Assembly: GCA_040755715.1 (NCBI GenBank) | Contig: JBFLXN010000140.1 | Span: 1-7,149 of the forward strand | Source: JBFLXN01 sp040755715 [NCBI: Candidatus Edwardsbacteria bacterium] | Lineage (GTDB): Bacteria > Edwardsbacteria > AC1 > JBFLXN01 | Direction: 5' to 3' | Length of the DNA stretch: 7,149 nucleotides | Shown: one piece after another, positions 1 through 5,541 of the stretch | Position numbering within the stretch: the stretch's first letter is position 1 | Layout of the letters: the number at the start of each line of letters is the position of its first letter | Program-made: the position numbers and the translations under genes | The notes under the pieces: model-generated | What the model saw: the letters and a program-made list of their open reading frames with translations, nothing else | What the model was told of the DNA's origin: nothing | Database searches by the model: none

Positions 1-120
1 CAATTTGATTAATTTTTTTTCATGATTAGATATTATACCGACTTTATCAGATTTTTCAAGTTTTTTAAAATATCTCATTGAAATTTGAGCCGCTGAAAAC
101 TGCTCAAATTCATTTTGCAT
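1..120 (-). CDS. Possible 5' part of an unidentified gene leaving the left edge
   Basis: On the minus strand an ATG at 120-118 opens 40 codons without a stop to the window edge. The in-frame codon run upstream is closed by a TAA within the repeat block. The predicted peptide starts MQNEFEQFSAAQISMRYF and continues Lys/Glu-rich; I do not recognise it. An alternative start is the internal Met15. No convincing Shine-Dalgarno lies before either ATG, and a 40-codon open frame in AT-rich DNA can arise by chance. A 9-bp inverted repeat (82-90 with 102-110) lies inside it. It would be co-directional with the ispH fusion gene, 209 bases downstream of its stop codon. Confidence 0.25.
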   Translation of the reverse strand, partial: MQNEFEQFSAAQISMRYFKKLEKSDKVGIISNHEKKLIKL

Positions 121-130
121 ATAACCAGTA

Positions 131-157
131 GTGGTTAAGGGGAAAAAACCTTACCAC
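131..157. repeat. Hairpin beside nested repeat block
   Basis: GTGGTTAAGG (131-140) pairs with CCTTACCAC (149-157) with one bulged T, around an 8-base A-rich loop. On neither strand does a T-run directly follow the stem, so it is not a standard intrinsic terminator. Its right arm overlaps the left end of the larger inverted repeat at 152-322. Confidence 0.6.
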
Positions 158-161
158 GCCC

Positions 162-179
162 CCCTGCCGTCGGGCAGGG
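162..179. repeat. Small GC-rich palindromic insert
   Basis: CCCTGCC and GGCAGGG form a perfect 7-bp stem with a four-base GTCG loop. It is C/G-rich in an otherwise AT-rich spacer. With flanking bases 159-182 and the CACG duplication, it looks like a tiny inserted palindromic element. Confidence 0.65.
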
Positions 180-203
180 AAGCACGGAATTTACCAGAAC
201 TAA

Positions 204-304
204 TTGTGTAAGGTGAAATGTTTGATGTGTAATGAAGAACATGACGATTATGGTGAGCAAAGCCGAACCATTACATTACACATTTCACATAACACATTAC
301 ACAA
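204..304. repeat. Inverted pair of heptamer tandem arrays
   Basis: Bases 205-232 read as four 7-mers, the first and fourth both TGTGTAA. Bases 276-303 read as four 7-mers, the first and fourth both TTACACA, which is the reverse complement of TGTGTAA. The outer units pair perfectly (8 bp, 204-211 with 297-304), as do the inner ones (226-232 with 276-282). A shifted register also pairs GTGAAATG (213-220) with CATTTCAC (281-288). The 43-base spacer has no clear feature. The same 7-bp design recurs elsewhere in the window. Confidence 0.8.
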
Positions 305-329
305 AAATGTGATTCCGTGGTATAATTTC

Positions 330-2063
330 TTAGGCCATTAAAAGGTAAAACCAAAGAAAAGTAATCCCCCCGGAGATGAGAAAACTAGCGTCAACCATAA
401 ATTCAAAACTCAAACCACGCCATACCATTCTTTGATGATACAAATAGAGATAGAGAAAGAGATAAAAAATAGGAATAATAAGGAGAAAACTTAAAACCGG
501 GTCTAGCCAGGAATTTCGTCCAGCGAAAAAAATGAATAGACCTAAAATGGAAATGAGGAATGTCAGAAGGAGTTTTGTCTTTTCTTTACCAATAAGAATG
601 GGCAGGGTTTCTTTGCCTACAATCATATCTCCTTGAATATCTCTGATGTCAAAAATTACAGAGCGGACAAAGACCAGAATGAATGAGAACAAGCCGGCAG
701 TCAAAGTATCCATTCCTAAGCCTTTATTTTGGCTAAATGGAGGTAAGACCGCAATGATTAAAGTCCAGGCCAGACTTTGAAACAGGTCTCTGGAGGCAGG
801 CAATTCTTGTAAACTGCGGAAGCCAAAAAATTTTGGGATAATTCTGATTCGGTAGACTAACCCGAATGCCGAAGCCAACAATACTACCAAAAAGGGCCGT
901 AAACCCAATAGAATTGAAAGAAAGAGTGTCCCCAGGCTTGAACATAGACCCAAGGTGACAAGTAAGAATTTATAATGTTCATAAAAAGCCACTCTGGCAG
1001 GCTCATTGAGTCTATTTGCCTTCTTATCGGTGAACTGGTTTAAAAGATGCATAGCAAAGACATAGAAGCCAGCGATGAAATGATAGATGAGACTTGGTTC
1101 AATTGCCTGCATCCGACAGGCGGCATAACTCAAACTTCCTGCTCCCAAGGCCAAAAAGAGATTGCTCTTGAATAAAAATGTCCAAAGAAAAGAGAGAAAA
1201 GTAAAAAGTCGGCTTTCATCTTTACCTCTAATGCTTTCTACAAGGCTTATTACCCTCTCAATCATCCAATTTGGAGTAGAAGCTCCAGCAGTAATACCAA
1301 TGCAATTAAATTGCCTCAGCCAGTCAGGATTTAATTCCTCTTCAGTCTCAACTCTAATTGTAGGTGTGCCCGAGGATTTAGAAATCTCGGCCAAGCGAGA
1401 GGTATTGGCACTCTCCCTACCTCCCACCACAACCATTGCCTCAACACTCTTTGCCAACTTTCTTACTTCCTTTTGTCTATCAGAAGTAGAACTGCAAATA
1501 GTATTAAAAACTTTGAAATCTTTGACTTTTTCTCCTACCCTTTTGGCAATCTCTCTAAAGACTTCTTCGTTTTGAGTAGTCTGAGCCACCAGACAAATTT
1601 TCCCCGCAGGGTCAATCTCTTCAAAAGATTCTCTCACATTGTTGATGACTCTTCCCTTTTCTTGAGCAAAATCAAGCAAAGCCTGCACTTCCGGATGCTC
1701 TTTGTCCCCGAGAATGAGAATTGTATAATCTTGAGTCACATATTTTTTTATGATGGCTTGAACTTTAGCCACTTTAGGGCAGGTGGCATCACAAATTTTA
1801 GCACCGCTGTTTTTGACTTTTTCTCGTTCTTGGGGACTAATTCCGTGAGTGCGAATGACTATTGTCTGACCGGCCAAGTCATTCAAATGGCTCTTTACTT
1901 CAATCCCTCGCAGGCGGAGCATTTGTAAAGCCTGATTGTTATGAATAAGTGGACCGTAAGTATAGATTGGCAGATTCTCTTTATTAGTTAAGCTAAGCAC
2001 CATTCCTATGGCTCGTCTGACGCCCCAGCAGAACCCAGCAGTTTTCGCTACTTTTACTTTCAT
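330..2063 (-). CDS. ispH: 4-hydroxy-3-methylbut-2-enyl diphosphate reductase (IspH/LytB) fused to a UbiA-type membrane prenyltransferase domain
   Basis: Residues 1 to about 280 are a full-length IspH, the last MEP-pathway enzyme, which uses a [4Fe-4S] cluster to turn HMBPP into IPP and DMAPP. Visible are cluster cysteines C12, C95 and C190, H41, H73 and H123 with E125 in HPEV, the QTT motif at 161-163, and S262 in TAGAS. The usual SSN substrate motif reads S218-A219-N220, so one serine is lost. Residues from about 290 to 577 are hydrophobic, with roughly nine membrane segments, and match UbiA-superfamily prenyltransferases. The second Asp motif is intact (D472, D475, G478, D479, then GKETLP). 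The first (342-350) keeps N342 and D346 but has Q343 and N350 where Asp is usual. The start is the only sensible one because residue 1 begins the IspH fold; GAGAGG lies about 12 bases upstream, with a promoter at 2123-2095. The prenyl substrate and acceptor cannot be read from sequence. Confidence 0.92.
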   Translation of the reverse strand: MKVKVAKTAGFCWGVRRAIGMVLSLTNKENLPIYTYGPLIHNNQALQMLRLRGIEVKSHLNDLAGQTIVIRTHGISPQEREKVKNSGAKICDATCPKVAKVQAIIKKYVTQDYTILILGDKEHPEVQALLDFAQEKGRVINNVRESFEEIDPAGKICLVAQTTQNEEVFREIAKRVGEKVKDFKVFNTICSSTSDRQKEVRKLAKSVEAMVVVGGRESANTSRLAEISKSSGTPTIRVETEEELNPDWLRQFNCIGITAGASTPNWMIERVISLVESIRGKDESRLFTFLSFLWTFLFKSNLFLALGAGSLSYAACRMQAIEPSLIYHFIAGFYVFAMHLLNQFTDKKANRLNEPARVAFYEHYKFLLVTLGLCSSLGTLFLSILLGLRPFLVVLLASAFGLVYRIRIIPKFFGFRSLQELPASRDLFQSLAWTLIIAVLPPFSQNKGLGMDTLTAGLFSFILVFVRSVIFDIRDIQGDMIVGKETLPILIGKEKTKLLLTFLISILGLFIFFAGRNSWLDPVLSFLLIIPIFYLFLYLYLYHQRMVWRGLSFEFMVDASFLISGGITFLWFYLLMA

Positions 2064-2094
2064 TTGATTCGGTAACCTCTCACCTGACCACTAT

Positions 2095-2123
2095 ATTTTA
2101 TCAGAAAAAAATTCTCTTGTCAA
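2095..2123 (-). promoter_or_regulatory. Sigma-70-type promoter for the ispH fusion gene
   Basis: Read on the minus strand, TTGACA (2123-2118) is followed by a 17-base spacer and TAAAAT (2100-2095). The -10 lies about 31 bases upstream of the ATG at 2063, leaving a leader of roughly 25 bases. Confidence 0.75.
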
Positions 2124-2127
2124 ACAA

Positions 2128-2148
2128 TTTTCAGAGCTCTCTTGAAAA
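2128..2148. promoter_or_regulatory. Imperfect dyad between the two divergent -35 boxes
   Basis: TTTTCA (2128-2133) and TGAAAA (2143-2148) flank the 8-bp palindrome AGAGCTCT (2133-2140). The two symmetry centres are offset by about 1.5 bases. The site sits midway between the divergent -35 hexamers, where a bound protein could affect both promoters. No known regulator motif is recognised. Confidence 0.3.
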
Positions 2149-2152
2149 AGAC

Positions 2153-2182
2153 TTGACAGAAGCAGTGTTTTTGTATTATAAT
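2153..2182 (+). promoter_or_regulatory. Sigma-70-type promoter of the purD-purE operon
   Basis: TTGACA (2153-2158), an 18-base spacer and TATAAT (2177-2182) are both perfect consensus hexamers. Transcription would begin near 2189, giving a leader of about 147 nt before the first ATG at 2336. It is divergent from the ispH promoter, with 29 bases between the two -35 boxes. Confidence 0.85.
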
Positions 2183-2220
2183 TTTATCAGTCCTGAAAGG
2201 TAGTGTCAAAAATAGTATGA

Positions 2221-2303
2221 GACTATGAATTAACATGAAAGAGATAATCCATAGTCGACAGCAAATATTTTATCCGTGGACTATTGACCGTTGACTGTGG
2301 ACT
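2221..2303 (+). repeat. Leader with heptamer array and mutually exclusive hairpins
   Basis: Bases 2274-2303 are four 7-mers plus three bases, consensus C(C/T)(G/A)T(G/T)GA. Bases 2248-2261 are two units of the same kind in inverted orientation. The inverted pair can fold onto units 1-2 (2274-2287, 11 of 14 Watson-Crick, 12-base loop) or onto units 3-4 (2288-2301, 11 Watson-Crick plus 2 G-U of 14). A third hairpin, GACTATG 2221-2227 with CATAGTC 2250-2256 plus four further pairs, competes for the same strand. No T-run follows, so a terminator is not indicated. Known metabolite riboswitch features are not recognisable. Confidence 0.65.
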
Positions 2304-2335
2304 AAAAAATTCGTGGCAAAATTGAGGAGTAAAAT

Positions 2336-2899
2336 ATGGATAAAACAAACGATTTTAACGAAATAAAAGAAAGTATCAAAGACCTTATTGAAAGACAAAA
2401 GAAGACTGATGAGCAACTCAAGAAGACTGATGAGCAGATAAGAAGGACTGATAGAAATGTGGGAAATCTGACAGATGGATGGGGAAAGTTTGTGGAAGGG
2501 TTGGTTGAACCTTCTGTTCCTAAATTGTTTTCAAAATTGGGAATAAAGATATACGGGATATATCCGAGAGCAAGAAAGATTCTTAACAGAAGATATTTAG
2601 AGATAGATGTTTTAGGAACAGGGCAAAGAAAGGATGGGAGAGAAGTAGTCATTGTTACAGAAGTAAAAAGTGAATTAAAGCAACGAGATGTAGATGATGT
2701 AGTAGAAACTTTAAATCTCTTTCCAAAGTTTTTTAAAGAATATAAAGACAGAGAGATAATTGGTGCGGTAGCAGGTATAAGACTTCAAAAAGGGATAGAG
2801 AGATATGCTGAGAGACGGGGATTGTATGTGTTGGCTCCCTCTGGGGAGACGATGATGATTCTGAATGAGAAGGGTTTTAAGCCAAAGGTTTGGTCATGA
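2336..2899 (+). CDS. Coiled-coil protein with PD-(D/E)xK nuclease-like domain
   Basis: The protein has 187 residues. Residues 1 to about 45 are charged and helical, with three near-identical heptads at 22-42 (KKTDEQL, KKTDEQI, RRTDRNV), typical of a coiled coil. Residues from about 50 to 187 look like a PD-(D/E)xK fold: a helix carrying E54 and E58, a strand with E89-I-D91, and a second strand with E109-V-K111, giving a D...E-x-K active-site pattern. The architecture resembles the DUF3782-type proteins seen in cyanobacteria, archaea and candidate phyla; substrate and role are unknown. TGAGGAG lies 6 bases before the ATG. The stop overlaps the purD start (ATGA, 2896-2899), so it is probably translationally coupled to purD, although no purine role is known for the family. 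No signal peptide or membrane segment is seen. Confidence 0.8.
   Translation: MDKTNDFNEIKESIKDLIERQKKTDEQLKKTDEQIRRTDRNVGNLTDGWGKFVEGLVEPSVPKLFSKLGIKIYGIYPRARKILNRRYLEIDVLGTGQRKDGREVVIVTEVKSELKQRDVDDVVETLNLFPKFFKEYKDREIIGAVAGIRLQKGIERYAERRGLYVLAPSGETMMILNEKGFKPKVWS
2399..2461 (+). repeat. Three 21-bp in-frame repeats encoding coiled-coil heptads
   Basis: Units start at 2399, 2420 and 2441. The first two share the initial 17 bases exactly (aagaagactgatgagca), and the third has diverged. Each encodes one heptad. Slippage would change coiled-coil length without breaking the reading frame. Confidence 0.85.
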
Positions 2900-4179
2900 A
2901 AGTTTTAGTAGTTGGTTCTGGAGGGAGAGAACATGCCCTCATCTGGAAGATAAACCAGAGTGAGAAAGTAAGTAAGATTTATGCCGCCCCGGGCAATCCA
3001 GGCATCGCCAAATTGGCGGAATGCGTGAATATTCAAGCTTTAGCCATAGAAGACTTAGCTAACTTTGCCAATAAAGAGAAGATAGACCTCACTGTAGTAG
3101 GCCCAGAATCACCCTTGATTGCCGGGATTACAGACGAATTTGAAAAGAGAGGATTAAGAATCTTTGGACCGAACAAGAAAGCCGCCGCCCTTGAAGGAAG
3201 CAAAGCCTTTGCTAAGGAATTGATGCATAGATATAAAGTGCCTACTGCTGACTATCAGATTTTTTCTGATTTTGAAAAAGCATCTCAATATGTAAAAAAT
3301 TGTCCTTTCTCTTTTGTGATTAAAGCCGACGGTGAAGCTGCCGGTAAAGGAGCAATCATTCCCAAAGACAAAGAAGAAGCCATTTCTATTTTGCAAAATA
3401 TGATGATAGAAAAAATCTTCGGACCTTCGGGAGAAAAAGTTGTCATTGAACAAAAATTAGAAGGTGAAGAAATTTCTCTTTTGGCTTTCACTGATGGTGA
3501 AACTGTTTTGCCGATGATTCCTTCGCAAGACCACAAACGAGTTTTTGACTACAATCAAGGTCCGAATACCGGCGGAATGGGAGCCTATGCCCCAGTTCCT
3601 TTTATAAATGCAGAAATGGTGGAGAGAATGAAGAGAGAGATTTTAGTTCCTGTAATTAAAGGGCTAAAAGGAGAAGGAATAAAATATAAAGGGGTAATTT
3701 ATGCCGGTTTAATCTTAACTAAAGACGGTCCGAAAGTTTTGGAATTTAATTGTCGTTTTGGCGACCCCGAAACACAAGCAATCTTGCCCCTACTGCAAAC
3801 TGATTTAGTAGATTTACTTTTGGCTACTTTAGAAGAAAGACTAAATGAAATTAACTTTTTCTGGTATGAAGGTTTTTGTGTCTGTGTAGTCTTGGCCTCT
3901 AAGGGGTATCCCGGGAAATATAAAAAAGGCAAAGTAATTAAAGGGATGGAAGAAGCAGAAAAAGAAGCGCTACTCTTTCATGCTGGAACCAGTTTTTTAA
4001 GCACGCCTGCTGCCTACTGCTCACTGCCTACTGTAGTTACCGGGGGGGGAAGAGTTTTGGGAGTGACTGCCTTAGGAGACACGCTCAAGGAGGCAAGGGA
4101 CAAGACCTATCAGGCAGTAGCCAAAATACAATTTGAGGGAATGCATTATCGCCGAGATATCGGAGAGAAGTATGAATAA
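2896..4179 (+). CDS. purD: Phosphoribosylamine-glycine ligase (GAR synthetase)
   Basis: PurD joins glycine to phosphoribosylamine using ATP, the second step of de novo purine synthesis in the cytoplasm. The 427-residue protein is a typical length. It shows the N-terminal GSGGREHAL (8-16), GPESPL (69-74), GSKAFAKELM (101-110), the ATP-grasp glycine loop ADGEAAGKGA (144-153), QDHKR (211-215), PNTGGMGAY (223-231) and the metal-binding EFNCRFGDPETQ (283-294). ATG 2896 is chosen over TTG 2890: it begins the conserved MKVLVVG strand, has AAAGG 7 bases upstream and makes an ATGA overlap with the previous gene. Near the C terminus, between HAGT (362-365) and VVT (380-382), there are 14 residues where I expect about seven. 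The excess coincides with three 7-bp repeats at 4010-4030. The ATP-grasp core is intact, so the enzyme is probably functional. Confidence 0.97.
   Translation: MKVLVVGSGGREHALIWKINQSEKVSKIYAAPGNPGIAKLAECVNIQALAIEDLANFANKEKIDLTVVGPESPLIAGITDEFEKRGLRIFGPNKKAAALEGSKAFAKELMHRYKVPTADYQIFSDFEKASQYVKNCPFSFVIKADGEAAGKGAIIPKDKEEAISILQNMMIEKIFGPSGEKVVIEQKLEGEEISLLAFTDGETVLPMIPSQDHKRVFDYNQGPNTGGMGAYAPVPFINAEMVERMKREILVPVIKGLKGEGIKYKGVIYAGLILTKDGPKVLEFNCRFGDPETQAILPLLQTDLVDLLLATLEERLNEINFFWYEGFCVCVVLASKGYPGKYKKGKVIKGMEEAEKEALLFHAGTSFLSTPAAYCSLPTVVTGGGRVLGVTALGDTLKEARDKTYQAVAKIQFEGMHYRRDIGEKYE
4010..4030 (+). repeat. Three-unit heptamer array inside purD
   Basis: Three consecutive 7-mers read CTGCCTA, CTGCTCA, CTGCCTA, with a fourth partial unit starting CTG at 4031. 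Twenty-one bases keep the frame and encode residues 372-379 in part. Removing exactly 4010-4030 rejoins the frame as ...STPA-VVT and leaves seven residues between HAGT and VVT. Confidence 0.8.
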
Positions 4180-4615
4180 GAAGAATATTGTCACCGCCTT
4201 AAAGAATTTCTTCAAAGAAAACGCTTCTCTATTTAATATTGACATGGCATTTTTGTATGGTTCCTGGGCCAGAGGATATCCCAGAAAGGATTCGGATGTA
4301 GATATAGCCTTAGTATTCCTGGCTAAATCCAGTAATGAAAATATTACTTTTAAAATTCTAACAGACATATCCTTTGAGCTCTCTATGAAGGTAAAAAAGG
4401 AAGTTAATATTATCTCTATTAGTTGGGATTTCGTCAAACCTCTAGTATCTTACAATGCCATTGTCTTAGGCCTACCACTTTATATTAAAGATTTTGAAAG
4501 ATATGTTGCTTTAAAGAATTATGCGATTGTCCAGATGGAGGATTTTCGTCTTTTTGGACTTAAATGGCAGTTAGAAATAGCCGAAAGAAACCTTGAGGTT
4601 TTAAGATATGCCTAA
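4172..4615 (+). CDS. mntA: MntA-like minimal nucleotidyltransferase (probable antitoxin)
   Basis: The protein has 147 residues. It carries the nucleotidyltransferase signature as GS (30-31), ten residues, then D42-V-D44, exactly the GSX10DXD pattern of MntA. In the studied type VII systems MntA uses ATP to add AMP units to a tyrosine of its HEPN partner and so silences it. The next gene encodes such a partner. The position where many family members have a third acidic residue (vDl) appears to be N79 in EVNII, which may lower activity; this is an inference from family memory. ATG 4172 is preferred to the TTG at 4133: GGAGA lies 5 bases upstream and it overlaps purD by only 8 bases. It overlaps the HEPN gene by 8 bases. 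Some MNT/HEPN pairs are uncharacterised, so function is by motif only. Confidence 0.82.
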   Translation: MNKKNIVTALKNFFKENASLFNIDMAFLYGSWARGYPRKDSDVDIALVFLAKSSNENITFKILTDISFELSMKVKKEVNIISISWDFVKPLVSYNAIVLGLPLYIKDFERYVALKNYAIVQMEDFRLFGLKWQLEIAERNLEVLRYA

Positions 4616-5039
4616 ATTTTCTTATGCAAAAGGTAGAGTTAATGAATCATTACAATTTATTACGGAAGAAATGCGCGAGTTTAAAGAAGAGTATTCTTCT
4701 AAACTTTGGCAAGATTATCAAAATGATAAAAAACTTCAGAAGCTAATGGATAGAACCGTAGAGAATATTCTTACTGCATTGATTGAGATGAGCGGAACTT
4801 TACTAACGGAAGAAGAAGTGGCGGTGGAAAGTTATTCGGATGCCTTAAAAAAGGTGGCGTCTCTCTTAAGGTTTAATGAGGAAGAACAAGAAGAACTGGC
4901 TAAATTGGCAATTGCTCGCAATCGGTTAGCCCATCGGTATCTAAACTTTCGCTGGCAAGCTATAAAAATGTATGTGGAGAAGCAAAATTTGATTCAAAGA
5001 CTACTTACCGCGGTGTTGGAAAAAGAAAAGGGGCTTTAA
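4608..5039 (+). CDS. hepT: HepT-like HEPN-domain protein (probable RNase toxin)
   Basis: The protein has 143 residues and is predicted all-helical, as in the HEPN/DUF86 family. The signature RNRLAHRY (104-111) gives R104-X4-H109-X-Y111, the complete RX4HXY motif. In HepT toxins R and H form the RNase site and the Tyr is the residue AMPylated by MntA. A helix DRTVENILTALIE (48-60) matches the family's conserved dimer helix. GAGG lies 9 bases upstream of the ATG, and the start overlaps the mntA stop by 8 bases. Gene order is antitoxin then toxin, inside a purine operon. Housekeeping HEPN-MNT pairs without demonstrated toxicity also exist, so toxin activity is inferred. Confidence 0.82.
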   Translation: MPKFSYAKGRVNESLQFITEEMREFKEEYSSKLWQDYQNDKKLQKLMDRTVENILTALIEMSGTLLTEEEVAVESYSDALKKVASLLRFNEEEQEELAKLAIARNRLAHRYLNFRWQAIKMYVEKQNLIQRLLTAVLEKEKGL

Positions 5040-5042
5040 AAT

Positions 5043-5504
5043 ATGAAAAAACCATTAGTAGGTATTTTAATGGGTAGTGAGACTGACCGGGAAGTAATGC
5101 AAGAAACAGTGAAGTTGTTAGAGAGATTGAATATTGAGTATGAAATGATTGTCTCTTCAGCTCATCGCCAGCCGCAAAAGACAAGAAAGTTTGTCCGGCA
5201 AGCCGAAAGGAAAGGAATAAAAGTCTTAATCTGTGGTGCGGGAATGGCCGCCCATTTGGCTGGGGTAGTGGCAGGAGAGACAATTTTACCAGTGATTGGT
5301 GTTCCCTTAAGCACCTCGTCTCTCGGCGGTATGGATTCACTCCTCTCTATAGTGCAGATGCCTGCGGGTGTTCCTGTAGCCACCATGGCTATTGGGTCTT
5401 CTGGAGCCCGAAACGCTGCCATTCTAGCAGCGGAAATTTTGGCATTGCAAGACGAAAGAATTAGAGACGCTTTGAAACGATATAGAAAGGAATGGACAAA
5501 ATAA
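5043..5504 (+). CDS. purE: Phosphoribosylaminoimidazole carboxylase catalytic subunit (N5-CAIR mutase)
   Basis: PurE produces CAIR in de novo purine synthesis: class I enzymes rearrange N5-CAIR made by PurK, while class II use AIR and CO2. The 153 residues are the normal length of a stand-alone PurE. Visible are MGSETD (10-15), SAHRQP (39-44) with H41 as the likely catalytic histidine, GAGMAAHLAG (65-74) with H71, and DSLLSIVQMPAGVPVAT (98-114). The SAHR motif favours class I. The usual GAGGAAHLPGM reads GAGMAAHLAGV, a variant I believe occurs in other bacteria. No purK is in the window. AAGGGG (5028-5033) lies 9 bases before the ATG, and only 3 bases separate it from hepT. No terminator is obvious after the stop. 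Confidence 0.96.
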   Translation: MKKPLVGILMGSETDREVMQETVKLLERLNIEYEMIVSSAHRQPQKTRKFVRQAERKGIKVLICGAGMAAHLAGVVAGETILPVIGVPLSTSSLGGMDSLLSIVQMPAGVPVATMAIGSSGARNAAILAAEILALQDERIRDALKRYRKEWTK

Positions 5505-5541
5505 ATAAGGCTCTTCACGGAGTATACTGGATAGATAAATT

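Larger units (their letters stand above)
152..322. repeat. Nested inverted repeat block downstream of the ispH fusion gene
   Basis: The right end carries ATTCCGTGGTA (312-322). Its reverse complement, TACCACGGAAT, is present at the left end but split: TACCACG at 152-158, then 24 bases, then CACGGAAT at 183-190. The 24-base interruption contains a 7-bp GC-rich hairpin (162-168 with 173-179) and is flanked by the 4-base direct repeat CACG (155-158, 183-186). Inside the outer repeat lies a pair of inverted 7-bp-periodic arrays (205-232, 276-303). The block fills the space between the fusion gene's stop codon and the possible leftmost gene. It may act as a 3' stabilising structure, but that is inference. 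Confidence 0.7.

Noticed and set aside
241-312. 23-codon plus-strand ORF running through the heptamer array
   Set aside because: No Shine-Dalgarno, and half of it is repeat sequence; heptamer arrays easily stay open in a frame.
1162-1928. Plus-strand open frames of 137 and 151 codons opposite the ispH part
   Set aside because: They lie antisense to clearly conserved IspH coding sequence and have no family features of their own.
2235-2294. 19-codon ORF in the purine operon leader as a possible leader peptide
   Set aside because: No ribosome binding site, composed largely of repeat units, and no terminator hairpin for attenuation follows.
2890-2895. Upstream TTG start for purD
   Set aside because: ATG 2896 begins the conserved N-terminal strand, has a better-placed AAAGG and makes the usual ATGA overlap.
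4133-4171. TTG start adding 13 residues to the MntA-like protein
   Set aside because: It would overlap purD by 47 bases and lies in conserved purD coding sequence; ATG 4172 has GGAGA at good spacing.
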